Shown here piece after piece: positions 6,428 to 14,971 of a stretch of 17,721 bases of DNA. Under the pieces are notes generated by a model. That model saw nothing but the letters and a program-made list of their open reading frames with translations, made no database searches and was not told the DNA's origin. The position numbers and the translations under genes were made by a program. The DNA is from DSWT01 sp049975385 (GTDB lineage Bacteria; Chloroflexota; Anaerolineae; B4-G1; SLSP01): the NCBI GenBank assembly GCA_049975385.1, contig JBNGDO010000109.1:1-17721 (forward strand), written 5' to 3'. Numbering within the stretch: the first letter of the stretch is position 1; every line of letters starts with the position of its first letter.

Positions 6428-9400
6428 ATGGCCGACTCGTCCTTTCTGCTCCCCACGTATCTTCAGGCTCAGGAAGAGCTGTTTCGCGCCGCGACACGGC
6501 AATTGCAATCCAAATCCAACCCGCAATCGCTTTCCGCGGCCGCCGAATGGCTGCCGGATAACTTCTATCTGGTCCAGCAAACCTGCCGGCAAATCCGCGA
6601 AGATATGCCGGCCATTTTCTATCACCAACTGCCAAAACGCGACGCGGGGCCGCTGCAAGACTATCCGCGCGTCTATGCCATCGCGCAAAAACTAATCGTG
6701 ATGCGCCAAGCGCAGCTCGATATAGAGCTTATCACGCGCTTTGTGCAACGGTATCAGGCTCTGGCGCCACTCACAACGGGCGAACTGTGGGCGCTGCCCG
6801 TGATGCTCCGTCTGGGACTGGTCGAGTTCCTGACCCAAAGCGTCAGCCGCATCGCCGATCTGCCCCGGGACTATGCGCTGCCCACGCTGACCCTGCCTCA
6901 TGCGATCACCGACGATGAGATGGTCGCCAACTGCATCACGAGTCTGCGCGTGCTGGCTACCCAGGATTGGCAAGACTTTTTTGAAAGCGTCAGCCAGGTC
7001 GAAGCCATTCTGCGTGACGATCCGGCGCGCATCTACGCCGATATGGATTCACAGACGCGCGACCGCTATCGCAAAGTGATTGAAAAGCTGGCGCACGCCA
7101 CGGGTCAGGACGAGCAATCTGTCGCGCGCCAGGCGATTGACCTGGCGCAGGCGCATTCGCAACCAGAGACACCGCACGCAGCGTGCGGCCACGTCGGCTA
7201 CTATCTGCTCGATGCGGGCCGCACGCAGCTCGAAGCGCGCGTGGGGTATCGCCCGCCTGTGAGCGAGCGCGCTCGCCGGTGGGTGCTGGCGCATCCGACG
7301 CTGGTGTATCTCGGCGGGACTGGGTTGATCACGTTGGGCGGTGTGCTCGGCGGTCTCTGCTACGCGCAAGCGGCCGGCGCGACGCGGCTGCAAGTGCTGG
7401 CGGTCGGACTGCTGTTGCTTATCCCGGCGCTCACCGTGGCCGTTAGCCTGGTCAACTGGCTGATTACGTTGGTGATGCCGCCGCACGTCCTGCCCAAAAT
7501 GGATTTTGAGGATGAGATCCCCGCCGACTACAAGACCCTGGTGGTTATTCCCTCACTCCTGTCCAATGCCGCCGAAGTCAGGGCGTTGCTCAAACAGGTG
7601 GAACTGCACTTCCTGCGAAGCCAGGACCCGCATCTGTACTTTGCGCTGCTCACCGATTTGCCCGACACGCGCCAAGAACCTGATTCCGGGACGGACCCAT
7701 TGGCTGCGCAAGTCGCCGCCGGCATCCGCGCGCTTAATGAGAAGTATCGCCGCGCAACGTCGGGGCCGTTTTATCTCTTTCATCGCGATTCCAGATGGAA
7801 TCCGCGCGAAGAGCGCTGGATGGGCTGGGAACGCAAACGCGGCAAATTGCACGAATTGAATTTGCTGTTGCGCGGCGGTGCAGAGACGGCCTTCAGTGTG
7901 CAGACGGGCGACCTGTCTGTGTTGACTGAGATCAAGTACGTCATCACGCTGGACGCCGACACGCTGATGCCGCGCGAAACCGCGCATCGTCTGGTCGCCA
8001 CGCTCGCGCACCCGCTCAATCGAGCCGAGTTTGATCCCCACAGCGGCGCTGTCAGCGCCGGATACACATTGCTGCAACCTGGGGTTGAAATCACATCCAC
8101 CAGCGTCAACCGCTCGTATTTCACCCGTATCTTTGCCGGCGACGTCGGTCTGGATTTGTACTCCCGCGCGGTGTCGAACGCCTATCAAGATCTGTTCGGC
8201 GAGGGGAGTTACATCGGCAAGGGCATCTATGAAATTGACGCTTTCGAGCGCAGCCTCGCCGGGCGGATGCCGGAGAATGCGCTGCTCAGTCACGATTTGA
8301 TCGAAGGCATTCACGGGCGCGTCGGGTTAGTCACCGATGTTCTCCTGTACGAAGACTATCCGTCACATTACGCCGTTCATTTGCGGCGCGCGCGCCGCTG
8401 GATTCGCGGGGATTGGCAGTTGTTGCCCTGGCTCGCGCCGCGCGTCCCCGCGGGTGGCAAGGGCGCGCTCCCGAATGTGCTTTCCGTCATCAGCCGCTGG
8501 AAAATTCTGGACAACTTGCGCCGCAGTCTGTTGTCGCCGGCGCTGCTCGCGCTGTTCGTGGCCGGCTGGCTGTGGTTGCCCGGCGCGCCGTGGGTGTGGA
8601 CGCTCATCGGTGGGCTGACCCTCGCCGTGCCGGCGCTCACCGGTTTCGCGCACGGCGCGTTTCAGGCTGTGGGCGGGAGTCCCTGGCGCCCGGTTTTCCA
8701 CGCTTTGCGGACCGGTTTTGCGCGCTGGATATTGGCGCTGACCTTCATCCTCTACGAAACCTTTCCCACCCTCGGCAGCATCGTGACCACACTAGCGCGC
8801 CTGTTTGTTACCCGGAAACACATGTTGGAATGGACGAGCTACGCCGATACAATCCGCACAACTTCCGGCGGCGTGACGTGGAAGCAGACGCTGGCAGCGT
8901 TGCCTGCGGTCGGCGCGCTGGCCGGGCTGATTCTCTGGCGCAATCCCGCCGCGTTTCTTGCGGCGCTACCGCTGTTGATCGCGTGGCTGCTCGCGCCCAA
9001 GATCGCCGACTGGATCAGCCGCCCGCTTGACGCTGCTCCCGCGCCGCTGTCCGCCGGCGAGACCGCGCGGCTGCACACTCTGGCGCGGCGTACCTGGACC
9101 TTTTTCGAACAGTGCGTCGGCCCCGAAGATCACTGGCTACCGCCGGATCATTTCCAGGAAACGCCACGCGGCATCGTCGCCCACAGTACCTCCCCGACAA
9201 ACCTGGGGATGCTCTTACTCTCGACGCTGGCCGCTTATGATCTAGGCTACATCGGCCTGAGCAACCTGTCCACCCGCCTGCGCGCGACGTTCGAGAGCAT
9301 GGCCCAATTGGAGAAATATCGCGGGCATTTTTTGAACTGGTACGACACCCGCACCCTCGCGCCGTTGCCGCCGCAGTACGTTTCCACGGTGGACAGCGGC

Positions 9401-12400
9401 AACCTGGTCGGCTGCCTCCGCGCACTAGGACAAGGGTGCCAGACCATGCGTCGCCAACCGGTCTTGCGCTGGCAAACCTGGGAAGGCTTGCTCGATACCC
9501 TGAGTCTTTTCGATGAGGTTATGCGGGATTTATCAGCAGATGCCGTTGCGCCGCTTCAATCCGCGCTGGCGAAAATGCGGCAACAAGTAATAGCTGCGCA
9601 AAACGATACCGGGGCCTGGGCGCCGCTGTTGAATCAGTTGATCGGCGAAGGTTGGGACGACCTCAGCCGGGCGTTGATGGGGCTCGTTACCTCCAATAAC
9701 GGCGCACTAGACACGGACGCGCTCGACCGCCTCAATCTCGCGGCGGATCGCGCGCAGCACCACCTCTACGGTATGCAACGCGAGATGGAGCAACTGACGC
9801 CCTGGCTTGCGTTGCTGAACCAACCGCCCGCGCTGTTCGCGTCCCCCGATGCACCCCGCGCGCTCCGCGAGGCGTGGGAAGCGTTGTGTGCCGCCCTGCC
9901 CCCCGCGCCCATACTCGAAGAGATCGCGCCAACCTGTGCAAACGGACTGGCGGCCCTGAGCCGCCTCCAAAGCATCGGGGGCCTTGATCTTGAAGCAAAA
10001 AAGTGGTGTGCGCGTCTCGCTGAAAAACTGCCGGCCGCCAAACTGACAGCCGGCGCTTTGTTGTACGGCTTTACCGATTTGGAGCAGCAGGCCGCGCAGT
10101 ATGTCCAGGCGATGGATTTTCGCTTCGTGTTCGACGCGCAGCGCCAACTGTTTCGCATCGGGTACAACGTCACGGGGGAAAGGCTGGACGACAACTACTA
10201 TGATTTGCTCGCCTCCGAAGCGCGGATCGCCAGCCTCGTGACCATCGCCAGGAATGAGGTCCCGCCGAGCCATTGGCTGCACCTGGGCCGCCCGCTGGCG
10301 CAGGTGGACGGCGCGCGCACTCTGCTCTCCTGGGGCGGCACGATGTTCGAGTATCTGATGCCCGTGCTGCTGATGCGCAATTACACGGGCACGCTGTTGC
10401 AGCACAGTTGCCTGGCTGCCGTGGATGGACAAATCGCTTACGGCAAACACAGAGACACGCCCTGGGGCATTTCCGAATCGGGCTATTACGCCTTCGACGC
10501 GGATCAGAATTACCAGTATCGCACTTTTGGCGTTCCGGACCTGGGGTTCAGGCGGAATCCAACCGAAGACCTCGTCATTGCGCCTTACGCTTCGCTTCTC
10601 GCATTGTCGCTGCGCCCGCATCAGGTGCTGGAGAACATCGAGCGTTTGGATGCCCTAAAAATGTCGGGCATGTACGGTTTCTACGAGTCCATTGATTTTT
10701 CGCCCACGCGCCTGGCGCTTGGCGAAACGCACGCCATCGTGCGGTCTTACATGGCGCATCACCAGGGCATGATCCTGCTTGCATTGGTCAACTATCTGTA
10801 CGCTAACGTGATGGTGCGGCGCTTTCACGCCGACTCGGTCGTGCGGAGCGTCGAGTTGCTCTTGCAGGAAAAGGTGCCTTACGATGCGCCTATCGAAGCG
10901 GTACAGCCGGAAGACGAGCGCGCCACCCGCGAAGACCCGATCCGGCAGCAGGTCAACGCTGCGCCGTGGAGCGTCGCGGCGCAGCCGCCTGCGCCCCAGG
11001 CGCATTTCTTGTCGAACGGGCGCTACGGCGTGCTGATCACGAGCGCGGGGGCTGGGTTTAGCAACTGGCAAGACCTCGACCTCACCCGCTGGCGCGCCGA
11101 TACGACGCGCGAGGACTGCGGCGCCTGGGTCTATCTCCAGGACCTGGAAACCGGCGCGCTGTGGTCGGCCGCCGCGCAACCGGCGAATGTGCAGCCCGAA
11201 AGCCAAAGCGTGCAATTCTACCCGCACATGGCGGAGTTCCGGCGCAGCGATCACGGCATCGGCCTGACGATGGAAATCACCGTCGCGCCGGAAGACGACG
11301 TGGAGATTCGCCGCATCTCGCTCACCAACCACACTGAGCGCGTCCGGCGCATCGCCCTGACCAGCTACGGCGAAGTCATCCTGGCGCCGCAAGCCGCCGA
11401 TGCGCGTCACCCGGCCTTCAACAAGCTGTTTATCGAAAGCGAGTACGCGACCGAGGCGCGCACACTCCTCTTCCGGCGGCGGCCCCGTTCGGCCGGTGAA
11501 GAACCCATCTACCTGGCGCATACGGCGGCCGTCTCGCCGGGATACTCGCTCACCGGCGCACACGAAACCGACCGAGCGCGCTTTGTGGGGCGCGGGCAGA
11601 CGTTGCGCGCGCCGGCGGCCTTGAACATCCAGGGCGGCGGACTGTCCGGTACAACCGGCGCGACGCTCGATCCGATCATGGCGCTCGGCCAGGTCATCGA
11701 ACTGCGACCGCACGCCTCGGCGCAGGTGAGCTTTATCACGCTGGCGGCACGGTCGCGCGGCGACGCCTTGATGTTAGCGCAACGCTATCAAGATGAACGT
11801 ATGATCGTGCGTGCCTTTGAACAGGCCCGCGTGCGCGCCGAATTGGAGTTGAGCCAACTCGAGCTGACGGCGACCGACCTGGAACAGATCGAACGGCTTT
11901 TGTCGGTCCTGCTGTATCCGCGCGCCGCCTTACGCGCCAACGCCGCCACCCTCGCCGCGAACCGCAAGGGACAACCGGGACTGTGGCGCTTTAGTATCTC
12001 CGGCGATTACCCCATCCTGCTGGTGCGGATGAACGCCACGGCAGACCTGACGCTGGTGCAACAGGCGCTTCAGGCGCACACCTATTGGCGCAATCGCGGC
12101 ATCAAAATTGACCTGGTCATTCTCAATCAGCAAGGGACGACCTACGGACAGGAATTACGGGGGCAACTCCAGCGTGTCCTCGTCCGGCAAAGCAGCGAGA
12201 ATTGGTTTAACCGGCGCGGCGGCATTTTCATGCTCTATGCCGATCAACTGAGCGATGCGGACCGGGTGTTGTTGGAAACGGCGGCGCGTGCCGTGCTCGA
12301 CGGGTCGCGGGGGACGCTCGCACAGCAATTGGAAGCGCTGCGCCAACAGACCCAATCGCTGCCGCCCTTTATGGCTATTCCCAGCGCTTCACCGCCGGAA

Positions 12401-14863
12401 TCCACGCCGCCGCTGCCGCGTCCCGACGATCTGGTCTTCGACAACGGGTGGGGCGGGTTCAGCGCGGACGGGCGCGAGTATGTCATCTACCTCGAGCCGG
12501 GGCAGTGGACGCCGGCGCCGTGGATCAACGTCATCGCCAACCCCGATTTTGGGTTCACAGTTTCCGAAACCGGCGCGGGCACTACCTGGGCCGGCAACAG
12601 CAGCGAAAACCGGCTCACGCCCTGGTCCAACGATCCCGTCGGCGACCCGCCCGGCGAGGCGCTCTATTTGCGCGACGAGGAAACCGCCGCCGTCTGGTCG
12701 CCCACCCCGCTGCCGTGCCGCGCGCCCGCGCCGTACTTGATCCGCCACGGCGCCGGTTATTCGAGCTTCGAGCACCACAGTCACGGGTTGGCCCAACGCC
12801 TGCGGCTCTTTGTTGCCCCGGATGCGCCGGTCAAGGTCGTTCACCTGCGCCTGGAAAACCTGTGGGCGCGCCCGCGCCGCATCACTGCGACGTTCTATGT
12901 CGAATGGGTACTGGGGGTGACGCGCGACGGCACGCAGCAGCACATCGTCTCCGAGTACGACAGCGACCACCAGGCGCTCCTGGCGCGCAACAGCTACAAC
13001 GCCGAATTCGGCGAGCGCGTCGCGTTCGTTGCAGCCAGCCGGTCGCTGCACGGTTTGACGGCGGACCGCGCCGAGTTCCTGGAGCGGCTGGGCACTCTCA
13101 GCCGGCCCGCCGCGCTCGACCGCATTGGCCTGGCGCACGCCGTCGCGCCGGGACTCGATCCGTGCGCTGCCTTGCAACTACACATTGATCTGCAACCGGG
13201 CGAGGCGCAAGAAGTCTTCTTCTTGATCGGCGAGGGCGCGAATCGCGCGGACGCCTTGCACTGGATCGAGCGCTATCAAGCGGCAGAAGAGGTCGCGGCG
13301 GCCTGGGATCAGGTACAGGCGCGTTGGGACGCGCTATTGGAGACGGTACAAGTGCAAACCCCCGATCCGGGGCTGAACCTGTTGCTGAATCGCTGGCTGC
13401 TCTACCAGACCCTGGCGTGCCGGGTGTGGGCGCGCTCGGCGTTCTACCAATCGTCCGGCGCGTTCGGCTTCCGCGATCAGTTGCAGGATGTCATGGCGCT
13501 CATCCACGCTGCGCCGGACCTGGCGCGCGCGCACATCGTGCGCGCCGCGCAGTTCCAGTTCGACGCCGGCGACGTGTTGCACTGGTGGCATCCGCCCTCC
13601 GGGCGAGGCGTCCGCACGCGCTTCTCCGACGATCTGTTGTGGTTGCCGTATGTCGTTGCGCATTATGTGACGGCGACCGGCGACGCAGCGATTCTGGACG
13701 AAAAGATACCGTTTCGCCAGGGCGCGCCCCTGGAGCCGGGCGAGGACGAACGCTACAATCAGTATGATTCCACCCCCGAAACGTATACGCTCTACGAACA
13801 TTGCCGGCGCGCTCTGGAAAAAGGAACCACATCCGGGGCGCATGGACTGCCCCTGATGGGCGGCGGCGATTGGAACGACGGCATGAACCGGGTGGGCGTC
13901 GAAGGGCGCGGGGAAAGCGTGTGGCTGGGTTGGTTCCTGAACGCGACGCTGACGCGCTTTGCCGAGGTCTGCGAACGCCGGGGCGAGCAGGCGCAAGCCG
14001 TAGCGTACCGGCAACGCGCCGATGAATTGCGCCAGGCGCTCGACGCGCATGCCTGGGATGGCGCGTGGTATCGCCGCGCCTACTACGACGACGGCAGCCC
14101 GCTGGGATCGGCGACGAACTCGGAGTGCCAGATTGATGCCATCGCGCAGGCGTGGGCGGTTTTGTCCGGCGCAGGCGACCCGGAGCGCGCAACGCAGGCG
14201 ATGGAAGCGGTCGCCGCCCAGTTGGTGCGCCCGGAGGAGCAACTCATCCTCCTGCTCACGCCGCCGTTCGACCAAACGCTGCGCGATCCGGGATACATCA
14301 AAGGGTATCCGCCCGGCATCCGCGAGAACGGCGCGCAGTACACGCACGCCGCGCTGTGGGCGGTGTGGGCGTTTGCCGAACTGGGGCAAGGGGAGCGCGC
14401 CGCAACGCTGTTCCGGTTGCTCAACCCGATTTATCACAGCGACACGCCGGAAAAGGCAGCGCGGTATGGGGTGGAACCCTACGTGATCGCTGCCGATGTC
14501 TACAGCGCGCGAGCACGCGGCGCGCCGGCGCACAGCGGGCGCGGCGGTTGGACGTGGTACACCGGCTCCGCCAGTTGGATGTATCGCCTGGGACTCGAAG
14601 CGCTCCTGGGCATCCAGCGCGTGGGGCAGACGTTGCAGATCGCGCCGTGCATTCCGAAAACGTGGGCGGGCTATCAGGTCAGCTATCGCGTGGGGGCAAC
14701 GACTTTCCTGATTCACGTGGAAAATCCGGAAGGGGTCAATGGCGGCGTCAGGCACATCGAACTGGATGGGGTCGTTTTAGACGGCAACGAAATCCCGCTG
14801 TGTGACGACGGCGGACAGCATCAGGTCAAGGTGCTGCTGGGTGCAGCCGGCGCAACCAGGTAG
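6428..14863 (+). CDS. Cyclic beta-1,2-glucan synthase (GT84-GH189-GH94)
   Basis: At 2811 aa this matches the size of Agrobacterium ChvB and rhizobial NdvB, which build cyclic beta-1,2-glucans from UDP-glucose at the membrane. The N-terminal region has the family's 'AEWLPDNFYLVQQTCRQIRED' stretch (about 37-57). Two membrane helices (about 290-312, 321-349) precede the GT84 domain, with D509-A-D511, E642-D643 and RxxRW (R654-W658, then IRGDWQ). More helices lie at about 700-745, 764-795 and 821-856. The middle domain (about 885-1480) fits the GH189 cyclisation domain: TPWGISESG with E1350, and MAHHQGM from 1442. Two beta-sandwich segments (from about 1525 and 1996) lead to a GH94 barrel (about 2300-2760) with GGGDWNDGM (D2481, D2484) and YTHA (H2640), which in the family trims chain length. 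The frame is open throughout and every catalytic module looks intact. Periplasmic or surface osmoregulated glucan is the expected product. Confidence 0.93.
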   Translation: MADSSFLLPTYLQAQEELFRAATRQLQSKSNPQSLSAAAEWLPDNFYLVQQTCRQIREDMPAIFYHQLPKRDAGPLQDYPRVYAIAQKLIVMRQAQLDIELITRFVQRYQALAPLTTGELWALPVMLRLGLVEFLTQSVSRIADLPRDYALPTLTLPHAITDDEMVANCITSLRVLATQDWQDFFESVSQVEAILRDDPARIYADMDSQTRDRYRKVIEKLAHATGQDEQSVARQAIDLAQAHSQPETPHAACGHVGYYLLDAGRTQLEARVGYRPPVSERARRWVLAHPTLVYLGGTGLITLGGVLGGLCYAQAAGATRLQVLAVGLLLLIPALTVAVSLVNWLITLVMPPHVLPKMDFEDEIPADYKTLVVIPSLLSNAAEVRALLKQVELHFLRSQDPHLYFALLTDLPDTRQEPDSGTDPLAAQVAAGIRALNEKYRRATSGPFYLFHRDSRWNPREERWMGWERKRGKLHELNLLLRGGAETAFSVQTGDLSVLTEIKYVITLDADTLMPRETAHRLVATLAHPLNRAEFDPHSGAVSAGYTLLQPGVEITSTSVNRSYFTRIFAGDVGLDLYSRAVSNAYQDLFGEGSYIGKGIYEIDAFERSLAGRMPENALLSHDLIEGIHGRVGLVTDVLLYEDYPSHYAVHLRRARRWIRGDWQLLPWLAPRVPAGGKGALPNVLSVISRWKILDNLRRSLLSPALLALFVAGWLWLPGAPWVWTLIGGLTLAVPALTGFAHGAFQAVGGSPWRPVFHALRTGFARWILALTFILYETFPTLGSIVTTLARLFVTRKHMLEWTSYADTIRTTSGGVTWKQTLAALPAVGALAGLILWRNPAAFLAALPLLIAWLLAPKIADWISRPLDAAPAPLSAGETARLHTLARRTWTFFEQCVGPEDHWLPPDHFQETPRGIVAHSTSPTNLGMLLLSTLAAYDLGYIGLSNLSTRLRATFESMAQLEKYRGHFLNWYDTRTLAPLPPQYVSTVDSGNLVGCLRALGQGCQTMRRQPVLRWQTWEGLLDTLSLFDEVMRDLSADAVAPLQSALAKMRQQVIAAQNDTGAWAPLLNQLIGEGWDDLSRALMGLVTSNNGALDTDALDRLNLAADRAQHHLYGMQREMEQLTPWLALLNQPPALFASPDAPRALREAWEALCAALPPAPILEEIAPTCANGLAALSRLQSIGGLDLEAKKWCARLAEKLPAAKLTAGALLYGFTDLEQQAAQYVQAMDFRFVFDAQRQLFRIGYNVTGERLDDNYYDLLASEARIASLVTIARNEVPPSHWLHLGRPLAQVDGARTLLSWGGTMFEYLMPVLLMRNYTGTLLQHSCLAAVDGQIAYGKHRDTPWGISESGYYAFDADQNYQYRTFGVPDLGFRRNPTEDLVIAPYASLLALSLRPHQVLENIERLDALKMSGMYGFYESIDFSPTRLALGETHAIVRSYMAHHQGMILLALVNYLYANVMVRRFHADSVVRSVELLLQEKVPYDAPIEAVQPEDERATREDPIRQQVNAAPWSVAAQPPAPQAHFLSNGRYGVLITSAGAGFSNWQDLDLTRWRADTTREDCGAWVYLQDLETGALWSAAAQPANVQPESQSVQFYPHMAEFRRSDHGIGLTMEITVAPEDDVEIRRISLTNHTERVRRIALTSYGEVILAPQAADARHPAFNKLFIESEYATEARTLLFRRRPRSAGEEPIYLAHTAAVSPGYSLTGAHETDRARFVGRGQTLRAPAALNIQGGGLSGTTGATLDPIMALGQVIELRPHASAQVSFITLAARSRGDALMLAQRYQDERMIVRAFEQARVRAELELSQLELTATDLEQIERLLSVLLYPRAALRANAATLAANRKGQPGLWRFSISGDYPILLVRMNATADLTLVQQALQAHTYWRNRGIKIDLVILNQQGTTYGQELRGQLQRVLVRQSSENWFNRRGGIFMLYADQLSDADRVLLETAARAVLDGSRGTLAQQLEALRQQTQSLPPFMAIPSASPPESTPPLPRPDDLVFDNGWGGFSADGREYVIYLEPGQWTPAPWINVIANPDFGFTVSETGAGTTWAGNSSENRLTPWSNDPVGDPPGEALYLRDEETAAVWSPTPLPCRAPAPYLIRHGAGYSSFEHHSHGLAQRLRLFVAPDAPVKVVHLRLENLWARPRRITATFYVEWVLGVTRDGTQQHIVSEYDSDHQALLARNSYNAEFGERVAFVAASRSLHGLTADRAEFLERLGTLSRPAALDRIGLAHAVAPGLDPCAALQLHIDLQPGEAQEVFFLIGEGANRADALHWIERYQAAEEVAAAWDQVQARWDALLETVQVQTPDPGLNLLLNRWLLYQTLACRVWARSAFYQSSGAFGFRDQLQDVMALIHAAPDLARAHIVRAAQFQFDAGDVLHWWHPPSGRGVRTRFSDDLLWLPYVVAHYVTATGDAAILDEKIPFRQGAPLEPGEDERYNQYDSTPETYTLYEHCRRALEKGTTSGAHGLPLMGGGDWNDGMNRVGVEGRGESVWLGWFLNATLTRFAEVCERRGEQAQAVAYRQRADELRQALDAHAWDGAWYRRAYYDDGSPLGSATNSECQIDAIAQAWAVLSGAGDPERATQAMEAVAAQLVRPEEQLILLLTPPFDQTLRDPGYIKGYPPGIRENGAQYTHAALWAVWAFAELGQGERAATLFRLLNPIYHSDTPEKAARYGVEPYVIAADVYSARARGAPAHSGRGGWTWYTGSASWMYRLGLEALLGIQRVGQTLQIAPCIPKTWAGYQVSYRVGATTFLIHVENPEGVNGGVRHIELDGVVLDGNEIPLCDDGGQHQVKVLLGAAGATR

Positions 14864-14971
14864 GGATTAGCGGTTCTAATGTGAGATGAGGGATGTGGGG
14901 GGCGGATGCAGCCTGCTCTCAACCCCCACTTCTCCCCCTGTTTTATGGAGAGGATACACGGAGGGATGTCT
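14864..14971 (+). other. Intergenic region between glucan synthase and histidine kinase
   Basis: This 108-nt stretch contains an imperfectly placed inverted repeat, GTGGGGG (14895-14901) and CCCCCAC (14923-14929), around a 21-nt loop, without a T-run directly after it. I see no convincing -35/-10 pair and no copy of the promoter element found at 189 and 16777. The kinase could be read through from the glucan synthase or use an unrecognised promoter. Confidence 0.4.
14960..14965 (+). promoter_or_regulatory. Ribosome-binding site that decides the kinase start
   Basis: GGAGGG directly abuts an in-frame ATG at 14966 (too close to use) and is 6 nt before the next in-frame ATG at 14972. This favours 14972 over both 14966 and the upstream ATG at 14906, which has no such site. 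Confidence 0.65.

Noticed and set aside
12448..13188. Plus-strand overlapping frame inside the glucan synthase
   Set aside because: Its composition is Arg/Ala/Pro-rich without domain character, as expected from an out-of-frame reading of GC-rich coding DNA.
7553..14755. Long minus-strand open frames opposite the glucan synthase (for example 13334-14755 and 10655-11713)
   Set aside because: They are antisense shadows of a GC-rich gene, with Arg/Ala/Gly-rich compositions and no recognisable domains or ribosome-binding sites.
14906..14971. 22-codon longer start for the histidine kinase
   Set aside because: GGAGGG at 14960-14965 is positioned for the ATG at 14972, and the extra residues are not typical of the family opening.
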